This document shows, piece after piece, positions 35,606 to 48,212 of a DNA stretch of 64,000 nt (its first letter is position 1; every line of letters begins with the position of its first letter). Origin of the DNA: Spinacia oleracea (taxonomy: Eukaryota; Streptophyta; Magnoliopsida; Caryophyllales; Amaranthaceae). The stretch spans positions 104,257,157 to 104,321,156 of the forward strand of contig NC_079492.1 in NCBI RefSeq assembly GCF_020520425.1, written 5' to 3'. Under the pieces are notes generated by a model that saw only the letters and a program-made list of their open reading frames with translations, ran no database searches and was not told the DNA's origin. A program made the translations under genes and the position numbers.

Positions 35606-38600
35606 TCAAAGCCATTCTCCAATATGCTTGATTCCCATAGCTGCAGTGTGCGAGTTGTGCTTCGCCTGCGGCAAAGGTTTAGTCAATGGATCTGAGATGT
35701 TGTCATCAGTTCCAATCTTGCTTATCTCGACTTCTTTTCTTTCAACGAACTCTCGTAGAAGGTGAAATCTACGAAGTACATGCTTGACTCTTTGGTGGTG
35801 TCTAGGCTCCTTTGCCTGTGCAGTAGCTCCGTTATTATCACAATATAGGGCTATTGGTCCTTTAATGGAGGGGACTACACCAAGTTCACCTATGAACTTC
35901 CTTAGCCATATAGCTTCCTTTGCTGCTTCATGTGCAACAATGTACTCCGCTTCAATTGCAGAATCCGCAATGGTGCTTTGCTTAGCACTTTTCCAGCTTA
36001 CTGCACCTCCGTTGAGGCAGAAGACAAACCCAGACTGTGATCTGAAATCATCTTTGCCGGTTTGGAAACTTGCGTCCGTATAGCCTTTAACAATTAATTC
36101 ATCATCTCCACCATAGACCAGGAAGTCATCTTTGTGCCTTTTCAGGTACTTTAGAATATTCTTGGCAGGAGTCCAATGTGCCTCTCCTGGGTCTGACTGG
36201 TATCTGCTCGTAGCACTGAGTGCGTACGCAACATCCGAGCGTGTACATATCATAGCATACATTATTGAACCAATCAATGATGCATATGGAATCCCATTCA
36301 TTCGTCTACGCTCATCGAGTGTTTTTGGGCACTGAGTCTTGCTTAGAGTCATTCCATGAGACATGGGTAGGTAGCCTCGCTTGGAGTCTGCCATCTTGAA
36401 CCTTTCAAGCACCTTATTGATATAAGTGCTCTGACTAAGTCCAATCATCATTTCAGATCTATCTCTGTAAATCTTGATGCCCAATAACTGTGCTTCTCCT
36501 AGATCCTTAATCGAAAAACATTTCCCAAGCCAAATCTTGACAGAGTTCAACATAGGAATGTCATTTCCGATAAGTAATATGTCGTCGACATATAATACTA
36601 GAAAATCAATTTTTCTCCCACTGACCTTCTTGTATACACAAGATTCGTCCGCGTTCTTGATGAAACGAAAGTCACTGACTGCTTCATCAAAACGTATATT
36701 CCAGCTCCTTGATGCCTGCTTCAATCCGTAGATTGATTTGTTTAGCTTGCATACCTTTTTAGCATTCTTTGGATCCTCAAAACCCTCAGGCTTTGTCATA
36801 AACATAGTTTCTGTTAAAATGCCGTTTAAGAAAGCGGTTTTGACATCCATCTGCCATATTTCGTAATCGTAATATACAACGATTGCTAACATTATCCGAA
36901 TAGACTTTAGCATTGCAACTGGTGAAAAGGTTTCATCGTAATCCACACCGTGGACTTGCCTGTAACCTTTTGCAACCAATCTAGTTTTGAAAACTTCAAG
37001 TTTTCCATCCTTGTCCTTTTTCAGTTTGAAAACCCATTTGCTTCCTATGGCTTGGTAGCCATCTGGCAAATCGACCAAATCCCATACTTGGTTTTCTGAC
37101 ATGGAGTCTAATTCAGATTGCATGGCTTCTTGCCATTGCTTGGAGCTAGGGCTCGTCATAGCTTGTTTGTAAGTCGCAGGTTCATCACTTTCAAGTAATA
37201 GAACGTCATAGCTCTCGTTCGTCAAAATACCTAAGTACCTTTCCGGTTGAGATCTATATCTCTGCGATCTACGCGGGGTTTCATTTCTAGATGGTCCATG
37301 ATTCTCACCAGATACTTCTAAAGATCTCTGAGTTTCATCCTGAATGTTATCTTTAGCATTCTCTAGAGTTTGTTGTTCGACTCGAATTTCTTCGAGGTCT
37401 ACTTTTCTCCCACTTGTCATTTCGGAAATGTGATTCTTTTCCAAAAAGATACCATCTCGAGCAACAAACACCTTGTTCTCAGATGTATTGTAGAAGTAAT
37501 ACCTCTTTGTTTCCTTTGGATAGCCTATAAGGATACATTTGTCAGATTTTGGATGAAGTTTGTCTGAAATTAATTGTTTGACGTATACTTCACATCCCCA
37601 AATCTTAAGAAAAGACACATTTGGAGGCTTTCCAAACCATAACTCATATGGAGTCTTTTCGACAGCTTTAGACGGAGCTCTATTTATAGTGAGTGCAGCT
37701 GTATTTAGTGCATGTCCCCAAAATTCTATTGGAAGTTCGGCCTGACCCATCATTGATCTAACCATGTCTAGCAAGGTTCTGTTCCTCCGTTCCGACACAC
37801 CGTCCCATTGTGGTGTTCCAGGAGGAGTCAATTCTGATAGAATTCCATATTCTTTCAGATGGTCATCAAATTCATTGCTCAGATATTCACCACCTCTATC
37901 AGACTGCAGTGCCTTAATCTTCTTGTCTAATTGATTCTATACTTCACTCTGAAATTCCTTGAATTTGTCAAAGGATTCAGACTTATGCTTCATTAGGTAG
38001 AGATAACCATATCTACTGAAGTCATCAGTGAAAGTGATAAAGTAGCTGAAACCACCTCTAGCATTTGTACTCATTGGTCCATATACATATGTATGGATTA
38101 AACCCAATAGTTCAGTTGCTCTTTCTCCAACTTTAGAGAAAGGTTGCTTTGTCATTTTGCCAAGTAAACATGATTCGCACTTACCATAATCCTCTAAGTT
38201 AAATGGTTCTAGAATTCCTTCCTTTTGAAGTCTTTCCATGCGTTTCAAGTTAATATGGCCTAATCGACAATGCCACAGATAGGTGAGATCTGAATCATCC
38301 TTTTTGGCCTTTTTGGTATTTATGTTATAAACTTGTTTGTCGTGATCTAATAAATAAAGTCATTGACTAATCTAGCAGATCCATAAAACATCTCTTTAAA
38401 ATAAAACGAACAACTATTGTCTTTTATTAAAAAGGAAAATCCCTTAGCATCTAAGCAAGAAACAGAAATGATGTTTTTAGTAAGACTTGGAACATGGAAA
38501 CACTCTTCCAGTTCCAAAACTAGCCCAGAGGGCAACGACAAATAATAAGTTCCTACAGCTAATGCAGCAATCCGTGCTCCATTTCCCACTCGTAGGTCGA

Positions 38601-39567
38601 CTTCACCCTTGCTTAACCTTCTACTTCTTCTTAGTCCCTGTGGATTGGAACATAAGTGTGAGCCACAACCTGTATCTAATACCCAAGAAGTTGAATTAGC
38701 AAGTATACAGTCTATAACAAAAATACCTGAAGATGGAACGACTGTTCCGTTCTTCTGATCTTCCTTTAGCTTCAAGCAATCTCTCTTCCAATGCCCCTTC
38801 TTCTTGTAATAGAAGCATTCGGATTCAGAAGTGGGTTGACTGACCTTCCTCTTTTCAGACTTGGCGCCAGTTTGCTTAGTTGGGCTGGCCTTGTTGCCAC
38901 CTTTCTTAGCATTCCTCTTCTTTCCAGATTTCTTGAACTTGCCCCCACGCACCATAAGCACATCTTGCTTATCACTTTTGAGCGTCTTTTCAGCGGTCTT
39001 CAGCATACCGTGAAGCTTAGTGAGCGTTTTGTCTAGACTATTCATACTGTAGTTCAGCTTTTACTGATCATACCCGCTATGAAGAGAATGGAGGATGGTG
39101 TCTACAGCCATTTCCTGAGAGAACTGCTGATCCAGCCGACTCATATTCTCAATGAGTCCAATCATTTTGAGAACATGTGGACTTACGGGCTCGCCTTTCT
39201 TAAGCTTGGTCTCAAGAATTTGCCTATGGGTCTCGAACCTTTCGACTCGAGCAAGATCTTGGAACATGTTCTTTAACTCACTGATGATCGTGAAAGCATC
39301 TGAGTTGATGAACGTTTTCTGCAGATCTGCACCCATGGTTGCAAGCATTAGACATTTCACATCCTTGTTAGCATCAATCCAACGATTGAGGGCTGCCTGA
39401 GTGACCCCTTCGCCTGCGGCTTCGGGCATCGCCTCTTCCAGGACATTCTCCTTTCCTTCCTGCATAAGAACTATTTGCAACTTCCTTTGCCAGTCAAGGA
39501 AGTTTTTCCCGTTCAACTTCTCCTTTTCGAGAATTGATCGAATTTTGAAAGAATTGTTGTTTGCCAT
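35606..39567 (-). pseudogene. copia gag-pol polyprotein, disabled
   Basis: Order is gag, zinc knuckle, protease, integrase, RT, RNase H. Start chosen at 39,567 (MANNNSFKIR). Lesions I can see are: an in-frame stop in gag at 39,063-39,061; the zinc knuckle reading CFYYKKKGHWKRDC, with the second Cys replaced by Tyr; a 1-base frameshift near 38,365 between protease and integrase; and an in-frame TAG at 37,939-37,937 in the integrase. The integrase core motif reads IHTYVYGP where copia elements have Asp in place of the first Tyr, so the first catalytic acid is lost. Protease DTG (WVLDTGCGSH), RT YVDD (LYVDDILLIGND) and the RNase H part (YTDASFQ, EAEYIVAHEAAKEA) are intact. The last 741 codons (37,831-35,606) are open. 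Confidence 0.92.
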
Positions 39568-42211
39568 AATTAAAACTACAATTGAAAAATAATAAACAAA
39601 TAAATAACCATTCAAAGTTTCTCTTAATAAACTTAAATCCTAGCATGCATGCATAATTTAATGTTCATTAAGCATTTTATTCAAGTTATGTGTTCCGGCA
39701 GGTGTGAATAAAATGATTCCAAGATCCTAAAACCCATTGAAGAATTAAGCACATTATGTATTTAGACTCAATTCTAAAATATTTTAGGTAAGCAAAAGCC
39801 TTTTGCTAATAGTCTAGAAACTACTCTTGGTTAATAGGTACGTCAAAGAACTTATTAGGTAAACCTATCGATTTTGCCACGACATAAAAGGACTCCTTAC
39901 TTATATCGTTGAGTTTCACCAAAACTAACATGTACTCACAATTATTTGTGTACCTTACCCCTTTAGGATCAATAAGTAAGACCTCGCTGAGCGTAAAACT
40001 ATTACTAGATTGATGTAAGGGTTATCCAAGTAAGTGTTATTTTGGCATGGCACCTTTTAACTCAATTTTTAAAGTTTGGAACTTAAGGCTCTTACTATGT
40101 TGGTTAGATTTTAAGTGAACTAAAATCCTTAATCATGCAACATAATCAAGCCACAATCTCATGCATATTCAAGACATATTTTAAAGCAATAAATAACTTA
40201 AAACATGCATAAGATAAATGTGATCTAGTATGGCCCGACTTCATCTTGAAGCTTCAACTTCAAAGTCCGTCTTGAAAATGGATTGGAAACTTCATCTTGA
40301 ATTTCACCGTGGGAGGCGCCATTTTCTTCAAACAGGATCAGCTATAATTAAACTAATTACAACTATTTGATGGTACACAGACCATATTTGAATTGAAAAA
40401 ACAAATTTGGTGCATTAGACCAATTACATTCAAATGAATGGTACGCAGACCATATTTTCTATCCTATTTGGGCCATACTAGTCACTTCATAACCTGCAAA
40501 ACAGTACATATACAATATATACCATTCACCCATTCATTATCATGAATGGCCCCCATAGCTGGTTAGTAAAACACGTTGTATGCATCACATAAATATTTGC
40601 AGCAATTAATCAAGGGCACCAATAATCTACCGATTATTCAATCCTTATTAATTCTAATCAAGTTGTTTAACCTTAAAGGATTTGTAGACCTAATCAAGAG
40701 TTTATGACTAAAATTGCTCCCACTTAAACCAATAACTTTATATGCTTTACTAATTTTAAACATAAAAATGTATTTCTAGTCTAATTGGAAACATAAAAAT
40801 TTAATTTAAATTTAAAGCTCATATAAAATTATAATCGAATCCATTTATTTAATTTATTTTTCAGTTGAATTAAACAAATTTAAATTAATTCAAGGTTTAA
40901 TTTTAGTAAAATAATTAGCATAAATTAAAAATTTAAATAATTATAATATTCAAAATTAAAATCCGAGAAAACAATTTAAATTATCAATTTTAAAATTAAT
41001 TAAAATGATTTCCGAACTGAAAATTTAAAATTAAAAACGAAACGCATAAATAGTTTGCAAGACGAAGCACTTGGGCTTGCGCCCAAGCCCCATCGAGCTA
41101 CGAGGCCCATGCCCCGTGCCATTGATCGTTGCACATAGCCCGCACAGCGACACCGCACACACGCCCCATGGCCACGCACACACGTAGCCTCAAGGGTCAC
41201 GCTGCGTGCAGCTTGGTGCTGTGTCGTGGTTGCCTACCTTGCGGCAGGCTTGGTGCGTCGTGGCGCAGCGTGCTGCTGCCCACACGCATCTCGCTTGTTT
41301 CTGTGTGCCATAGCCCTCGCCCATCGCCCTGCACGCACGCCTAGGCGTAGAGCCTTGCGTGCCGCATAGTTCGTTGCTCGCTGCATTCGTACCGCACGGG
41401 CGACGAGCTCCCTTGCTCGTCGTCGCGTGCCCGCACTATACAACACCCATTTAGGGTTACACGTAGCTTCCATTGCTTTGTGCGTGCAACATTTATGGGC
41501 ATTTTCATAAAAATTTAAAATTTTTAATTTAAAATTAATTTAAAATTAATAAATTATATTAATTTCATAATTTTAGGGCTAAAAATTGAAAATTTATTAA
41601 TCAATTAATTTTCGATTAACATGGATTCAAATCTAGGTCATAAAAAAAAATTAAAATTTATCACAAATTAACAATTTTTATGGTGGATTTTAATCATGTA
41701 TACCTAATTAAATTATTAATTAATTATGAAAATCAAATCAATTCTAAATTATTCGAATTTCAACAAATTAATCATAATTACAAATTAGGTTGTATAATTA
41801 ACAAGTCTAGGAATTCAAAGTTGTTAAACATATACTGTAGGTCAATCAAAAACTCAAGATTTATCAACAAGAATCGCAAATATTCAATTTAACATCTTAA
41901 ATTTACAAACTTTTGCGTTCGAAAAACTAAAACCCCCGAAAAGTCATAGTTAAGCTTCGAATTTGGGAATTCTGGGTTCGGCCGAATTTTTTTTTTGGTC
42001 AAAATTTTAGAATGCCTTTTACATGCCGAATTGACACAAAAATCACTCGATTTGGATGAGTAACGAAGAAACTGCCGAAAAACTGCGTACATATAATTAA
42101 ATAAACGCAATTTGCAATTAATTAACAATTACGAAAATTAATCACCCCTTTTAATTCTTTGCAAATTTGTAAAATTTAATCATGTCATGCAATTTAGATT
42201 ATGTAAATAAT
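39568..42211 (-). other. 5' leader of copia copy 2
   Basis: A 2.6-kb AT-rich leader with a GC-rich block at 41,060-41,480. Homologous to 3,947-about 6,800 of copy 1 along most of its length. Short open frames here are composition-driven and lack domains. Confidence 0.65.
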
Positions 42212-42230
42212 AAGGGGCTCGTGATACCAC
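42212..42230 (-). promoter_or_regulatory. tRNA primer-binding site of copia copy 2
   Basis: Minus-strand TGGTATCACGAGCCCC, one base inside the 5' LTR. Same extra-C variant as in copy 1. Confidence 0.8.
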
Positions 42231-43611
42231 TGTTAGGTTATGATACATATGACAAAACATAAATCATTCGGAAAACCTTAATGCCAGGAAACATATTATT
42301 TACACATAATCATTTACCATAATTCAGATGCATACACTTTGTAGCGTGCCCTCCCTAGTTGCGCCCGAACCGAACAAGAACAAGTCTTTAAGACTCCAAG
42401 TGTCGTCCCTCCGTAGATAGTCCACAGCACGTCCGGATCCGCCTTAAGCTTGACCAACTAGAATCGCCCTTAAGGTTCCTAGGATTTTCGGCTAAATATG
42501 TTGCAAGTGTTTGGCTGATTTTTGCTCCAAAATCTTACCTTTGAATACTTCAATGTTATGTATAAATATGTGACCCTAGGCACCTATTTATAGAGTTATG
42601 GAAAAGGAATTATAACCCTATTAGAATACTAATTTTATTTAATTAGAATCGTGCTAGGACTCTATTTAAATAAACTTTATCTATTAGGATTGGATTTAAT
42701 CATATGACGAATCCCGGTAGCTTTAGGATTCGAGTAACACACACACGAGTGGCGCACAAGCACCGCACGCCCGCACGCAGGCCTTACGGCCCACGCCGAG
42801 CGCACATCGCAAGGCCCACTCGTCGCAGCCCGCCTGCTCCGCATGCGCGCCCAAGCCTTGGCTGGGCCTGGCTTTGCGCTGGGCCTGGTCGAGGCTTGGC
42901 GTGTGGTTGTTGCGCTTTGCTTGCTGGGCGATGGCCCGGCTTCGTGCTGGGCCTTCGTCTGGCAGGCCTCGTCCGATGCTAATTCGTACGATACGCTTCC
43001 GATTAAATTCTCGATTCCGGAATTCATTTCCGATACGAACAATATTTAATATTTCCGATTCCGGAATTAATTTCCGTTTGGAACAAATATTTAATATTTC
43101 CGTTTCCGGAATTATTTCCGATTTCGATAATATTTCCGATTCTGACAATATTTCCGTTTCCGGCAATATTTCCATTTCCAATAATATTTTCCGATACGTA
43201 CCATGTTTCCGTTTCCGGCAACATCTACGACTTGGATAATATTTATATTTCCGATACGATCCATATTTCCGTTTCCGGCAATATCATCGTTTCCGGAGTA
43301 TTCATTTCTTGCCTTTGACGATCTCAGCTCCCACTGAAACCAAGATCCGTTGATTCCGAATATCCATAGATGGAGTATTTAATGCCATTAAATACTTGAT
43401 CCGTTTACGTACTATTTGTGTGACCCTACGGGTTCAGTCAAGAGTAAGCTGTGGATTAATATCATTAATTCCACTTGAACTGAAGCAGCCTCTAGCTAGG
43501 CATTCAGCTCACTTGATCTCACTGAATTATTAACTTGTTAATTAATACTGAACCGCATTTATTAGATTTAACATTAAATGCATACTTGGACCAAGGGCTT
43601 TATTTCCTTCA
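42231..43611 (-). repeat. 5' LTR of copia copy 2
   Basis: Homologous to 33,343-34,742 with scattered substitutions and small length changes, for example a CA microsatellite near 42,737. TATA-like 'ctataaataggtg' lies on the minus strand near 42,590. Confidence 0.93.
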
Positions 43612-43653
43612 CGAATTCCCTAAACCATAGTGCGAATTCCCTAAACCATAGTC
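43612..43653. repeat. Two tandem 21-bp units at the copy 2 junction
   Basis: The unit 'cgaattccctaaaccatagt' plus one base occurs twice, starting with the copia target duplication itself. It reads across the old LINE 5' junction and may be filler DNA or slippage from that insertion. Confidence 0.8.
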
Positions 43654-43729
43654 GCAACCCCCCCTTATTATCCTCATTTTACACTTTATATCTTAGTTTG
43701 CTTAGTTTCTCTTTTTCATAAAACTTGTA

Positions 43730-43974
43730 CTCCCTCCGTTCCTTATTAGTTTTCATGTTTGGAGAAAAACACGGGTATTAAGGAATGAAAAGAGTGCGTA
43801 AGAAAAACAATGACTGTGGGTGATTTTATGGGAAATGGGATAAAGTAGAAGATTGTTTATTGATAAAATATAAACATAAGTGGATGTGGGAATTGTTGGA
43901 TGGGAAAAAAAATTGTAAGAAAAAACATTCGTGATTCATGGAAAAGTGGGAAAAGTGTATGTCCAAAAATAATT
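43730..43974. mobile_element. One-ended Stowaway-type MITE fragment
   Basis: Left end TA then CTCCCTCCGTTCCTTATTAG is clear. No matching right end exists before the relic copia leader begins at about 43,975, so the element is truncated. Confidence 0.6.
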
Positions 43975-44642
43975 ATGCATCAGAAAAACTAAAACCTCCG
44001 AAAAGGCATAGGCTTCGAATTTGGGAATTCTGGGTTCGGCTGAAAATTATTATTTTTGTAAAAATTTTAAAATGCTGTTTACATGCGGAATTCACTATAA
44101 AAACATAAGATTCCGATGAGTATTGACAAAACTGTCGAAAATCGTGCGAACATATAATTAAATAATCGCATGAATTTGCAATTAATTTCCACGAAATCAA
44201 TTCACCCCTTTAATTCCTTGCAAATTTATAAAATTTAATCCATGTTAATAATTGATTGTGCAATTAAACAAGAGGCTCGTGATACTATTGTTAGGTTATG
44301 AACAATCCAATTGACATGCGAAAAAATCATAATTGCCAGAATCCATGTAAATCACATAATCAATTAGCATAATTTAGGAATACATACTATGTGATGCGTG
44401 CCTTCCCTTCGCTGCTCCTGAACCGAACAAGAACAAGTATAAAGCTCCAAATGTCGCCCCTCCGTAGATAGTCCACAACACGTTTGTATCCGCCTTAAAT
44501 TCGACCAACTAGAATCTCAGTATAAGGTCTTTAGGATTTCGAGATCTCCCTTTCAGGTGATTAGCAAAGTCACAATTCTCTCTCTTGATTTAGACTCACA
44601 CGTGGCATTGGTGTGTTGTATGAATTGTGTGTCAAAAATATA

Positions 44643-45540
44643 GGGGCTTACTATTTACCGCCCCATATTACTCAAAACCGCCTTAATATTTTACCCATAT
44701 ACCCCCTTTATTTACCCCATCATTTTAGCATTTACCATTATCCTTTACCTTTCCCCTTTTTACCGCCCACCCTAAACATAATGTGAAATAATTTTTACAT
44801 GGCCGAGACTACCGGTGGAACATCAAATTCACAAGAGGACTTTTTTTCGGAAAAAAATATTCAGAAACTTATGCATTTCTAGCTTCTACCATGGTACAGA
44901 CTTATGAAGTTTAAGCCTGCACCATGGTACAGACTTATGAGTTTTGAGCTCCGACCATGGTATAGACTTATGTAGTTTAAGCTCGTACCATGGAAGGAGC
45001 TTAAACTTCATAAGTGTATACCATGGTCGGAGCTCAAAACTCATAAGTCTATACTATTTAATGTTTTGATTTGTTGTTGAATTTGATGTAATTTGTTTCG
45101 GAGAAAAGATTAAGAGACTTATGCATCTTAAGCTTGTACCATGGTATAGACTTATGAATTTTAAGCTCGTACCATGGCAGGAGCTTAAAATGCATAAGTC
45201 TATGCCATGGTGTGAGCTTAAAATGCATAAGTCTATGCCATGGTGTGAGCTTAAAATGCATAAGTCTCTACCATGGTGTAAACTTAGAATGCATAAGTTT
45301 GTGGAATCAAAATTAAATTAGTATTTTTTTAATTTATTGATTAATGTACTTATTGACAAATAAAATTGCTTGGTTTAAATAATTTTTTATGGGTGTATGG
45401 TGGTGGTTTGGATGAAGATACTTTCTCTCTTCAAAATAAATGGGGTAATTAATTTGGGAGAAAAGTTTCATTATATAAGGATATTAAAGTAAAATAGTGG
45501 GGCGGTTATGAGTAATGTGGGGCGACTTTTAGCGCTCCAC
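44643..45540. mobile_element. Inverted-repeat DNA element nested in the relic LTR
   Basis: The 8-bp flanks AAAATATA (44,635-44,642 and 45,541-45,548) are identical. About 40 bp at the ends form imperfect inverted repeats sharing CGCCCCA, ATTACTCA and AACCGCC. The relic LTR resumes on both sides, which confirms the insertion. It has no coding capacity. The 8-bp target fits hAT; a Mutator-like origin is also possible. Its centre is filled by two large palindromes. Confidence 0.82.
44870..45305. repeat. Two adjacent CCATGG-centred palindromes built from ~37-bp units
   Basis: Ten CCATGG sites lie within about 390 bp. Palindrome 1 spans about 44,927-45,054, centred near 44,990. Its arms include an exact 32-nt inverted match, 44,933-44,964 with 45,017-45,048. 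Palindrome 2 spans about 45,117-45,303 and is centred near 45,174. Units alternate CTTATG, TTTAAGCTC, CCATGG and the complements. Overlapping open frames on both strands (66-67 codons, repeating MHFKLTPWHRL and MHKSMPWCEL) are by-products. Confidence 0.88.
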
Positions 45541-45548
45541 AAAATATA

Positions 45549-46836
45549 TTATAAATATTTCACCCTAGGTTCATATTTATAATGTATGGAATATTCTAGA
45601 ATTTCCTTAACCTAATTGTATTAGGATTAGGATACTAGAATTAAGATAGGATTAGCAAACTAATAACTTTGGTTGGATTAGGAATCTAATACTTAGAATC
45701 CTAATCCCAACAAAAGCCGGTTGCTTGTGGCCCAAGTATCTTGTATAACAAGTTGCCTTGGCGCACAAGCAGCTGTGGGCTGCAGGACTTGTGGCACTGC
45801 CCCGTGCGCGCGACACACTGGCCTGCTTGCCTGCGGGCTGGCATTGGGCGCTGGCGCTTGCCGTCAGCTCCATGGGCGCTGGGCTGGCTTGCGTTGCCTC
45901 ATGCGCTGGTGCCATGGCTGGGGCACATGCTCTCCATAGGTCGAGTTTCACGTGACCCTTTGGCCCGTGCTTTCGGTGCATGGATCAAAGTTCGTGTTTC
46001 CGATTCGATTTCCGAGCCCGACAATATTTCCATTTTCGGCAATATTTCTGTTTCGAACAATATTTCCATTTCTGGCAAGATTTCTGATTCCGGCAATATT
46101 TTCATTTCCGATAATATTTCCATTTCGAACAATATTTTCGTTTCCAGTAATTCCGTATATGGGAATATTTCCATTTCCGATAATATTTTCAATACAAACC
46201 ATATTTCCGTTTTCAGCAATATCTTCCTTTCAGACAAATATTCTCTACTTTGTCTTTTGATGGTTTGTTTAGCTCCCACTGAAACCAACATCCATCATTT
46301 TTCGATTATCCATTATTTGAGTATCTATTGAATATTATATTCACATAAATACTTAATTCGTTCATGCATTTTTTGTGTGACCCTAATGGGTTCAGTCAAG
46401 AGTAAGGTGTGACATTAATATTTATAATTCCATTTGAACTGAAGCTGCCTCTAGCAAGACATTCAGATTACTTGATCTCACTAAATAATTAACTTGTTTA
46501 ATTAATATTGAACCGCATTTATTAGACTTTGTATTAAATGCATTAAATGCAGACTTGGACCAATGACCTTTTCCTTTAGTACGATGATCTAATTGGAAAT
46601 TATTTGGCATACTACAATAAATAACGTAGTGTGGGTACGTTGTGTACTTTATGAAGTTATTGGATCGTTTTCACTTTGTAGAATATATGTATTTTGGTCG
46701 AATATAATTCAAGAAGAATCTAAAATTTTAATTTTATTCAAAATACCAAATGGGCACCGGGGCTACGCACTGATTTCGGGTTCAAACTGCGCAAAAATAA
46801 TATATACTTGTATATTTTTTTTTGGTGAATACTGTG
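45549..46836. other. Relic LTR remainder and unassigned flank
   Basis: To 46,578 this is the rest of the copy 3 LTR. 46,579-46,836 is AT-rich sequence with no recognisable feature. Confidence 0.45.
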
Positions 46837-47928
46837 TAGTGCTATCAAAAACCGACCCGAGCCGAGAACCCGACGTGAACCGACCCGAACGCGTAACCGA
46901 CGGGGACCCAAAATGTTGTTAAAACAAGAAACCCGTAACCCAACCACGTTCGACTCGACAAAACCAATAACCGATTTTGACCGGATACTGTATGACCCAA
47001 ATCTAAAGCCGAACCTGACACCTAATCGAAAGATGACCAATAATTGAACTGACCTGCCTAGATAATTATCTGAATCCGATTGGACACCCAACCTGACAAT
47101 CATCTGAACCGATTATAACCGACACAACCTGTTAGTGACCCGACTTATGACGTCTCGTTATCCGATTTAACCCGACATGTTGATAACCCGACTTGTCATT
47201 GACCAAGTTAAAAAGTATCTACAAACCTCAATTCAACCCGACCCTTTTTTTAACCAATTCCAACAATTGAAACTTGTAAAACTAAAATGGAAATAATTAC
47301 TTTTACCATTTTTAAATATAAAAATATTTTATGCTTTAACATTTTGAGATGAACAACTCAGTCATTGAAATCCATATACCTCGTATATATATTTTTTGTT
47401 GGTGTGAACAATGAAATCCATATTACGGAGTAACTTTATATATGTATCGACTTGACAAGAACACAGTTAACACCCAATGATGAGTCGATTACCTGATCGA
47501 TTTTAATAAAACTCAAATTTGAAATAAATTGAAAATTAATTTTCACAATATAAGAAAAAAAATCATAGGTTAAAAACTTGATCATACGGTATCCAATGGT
47601 TATCGGACCCGATGTTGACCGTGTTCGAGAGTGAACACGACCTGAATTTTAATCGCTTGATAATTATCTGATCGAAACTTGACCTGAACCTGAAATTACC
47701 TGCTACAAACCGGCTTAAACCCGACAAGATATGACCAGAACCCGAAATCTACCCTGATTATGACTCGACCCGAACCCAACATGTACCCAAAATGGAAAAA
47801 CAACCCATTATGAGCGAAAACCAACCCGACACAACCCGATCTGACCCCGGGTGATAAAGTGACCCACACGACCCGACCAGATCACGACTCAAGATGATCG
47901 GATTCGAGTAACCGTTTTAACAGCTCTA
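46837..47928. mobile_element. hAT-like non-autonomous element rich in CCCGA motifs
   Basis: Ends TAGTGCTATCAAAA and, in complement, TAGAGCTGTTAAAAC are alike. The 8-bp flanks ATACTGTG and ATATTATT match at only 5 positions, so the insertion is old. The body is a degenerate array of 'acccgaac', 'aacccgac' and 'gacccgac' words on one strand. The right end is about 285 bp upstream of the symporter start codon. Confidence 0.55.
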
Positions 47929-48212
47929 ATATTATTGTTACTGCGTAATCATAATATGACATGAGCCAATCGACTTTTGTCAGGAATGTCACCCTCTACG
48001 TAACACTGTAACAGCCGATATAATTTCTTGCCAGTTCTACTGTTCGTTCTATCAGGTCGTGCGGATAAACCTTTGCGTTTCACGTTGTCTGCTGTTGCTG
48101 ATATTTTAATACAGAATCAGAGTGTTAAAGAGTACTACTACACTGTAGTATTCTTCAATATTATTCGGTGCGTGGCAGTTAAGCTCTGATCATCTGTTTT
48201 TGCCCCCCAAAA
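47929..48212 (+). promoter_or_regulatory. Probable promoter and 5' UTR of the symporter gene
   Basis: 284 bp between the hAT-like element and the ATG. No strong TATA box. The region is the only non-repeat upstream sequence, so much of the core promoter should lie here or in the transposon. Confidence 0.35.

Larger units (their letters stand above)
33343..43611 (-). mobile_element. Complete Ty1/copia element with broken gag-pol (family copy 2)
   Basis: Full-length minus-strand element with a perfect target duplication CGAAT (33,338-33,342 and 43,612-43,616). LTRs of 1,400 and 1,381 bp differ by roughly 2 percent by eye, much more than in copy 1. It keeps a recognisable gag-protease-integrase-RT-RNase H reading frame (39,567-35,606) with several disabling changes. 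LTRs, leaders, primer site and polypurine tract are homologous to copy 1. This is the autonomous-type relative of the non-coding copy 1, although this particular copy is dead. Confidence 0.95.
43975..46578 (-). mobile_element. Relic copia of the same family (copy 3): 5' LTR and leader stub
   Basis: 43,975-44,288 matches the leader and primer site of copies 1 and 2 (minus-strand GTATCACGAGCC). 44,289-46,578 is a diverged 5' LTR from TGTTAGGTTATGAAC to TTTTCCTTTA, the terminal CA being mutated. It retains the degenerate CGGAAATATT-type array (about 46,010-46,230) and a GC-rich block (about 45,770-45,950). No gag-pol and no 3' LTR remain. An 898-bp inverted-repeat element (44,643-45,540) splits the LTR. 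Confidence 0.85.

Noticed and set aside
45058-45321. Repetitive short proteins (MHKSMPWCEL type) as a possible small-peptide gene
   Set aside because: Frames exist on both strands because the DNA is palindromic; no start context, signal or conservation supports coding.
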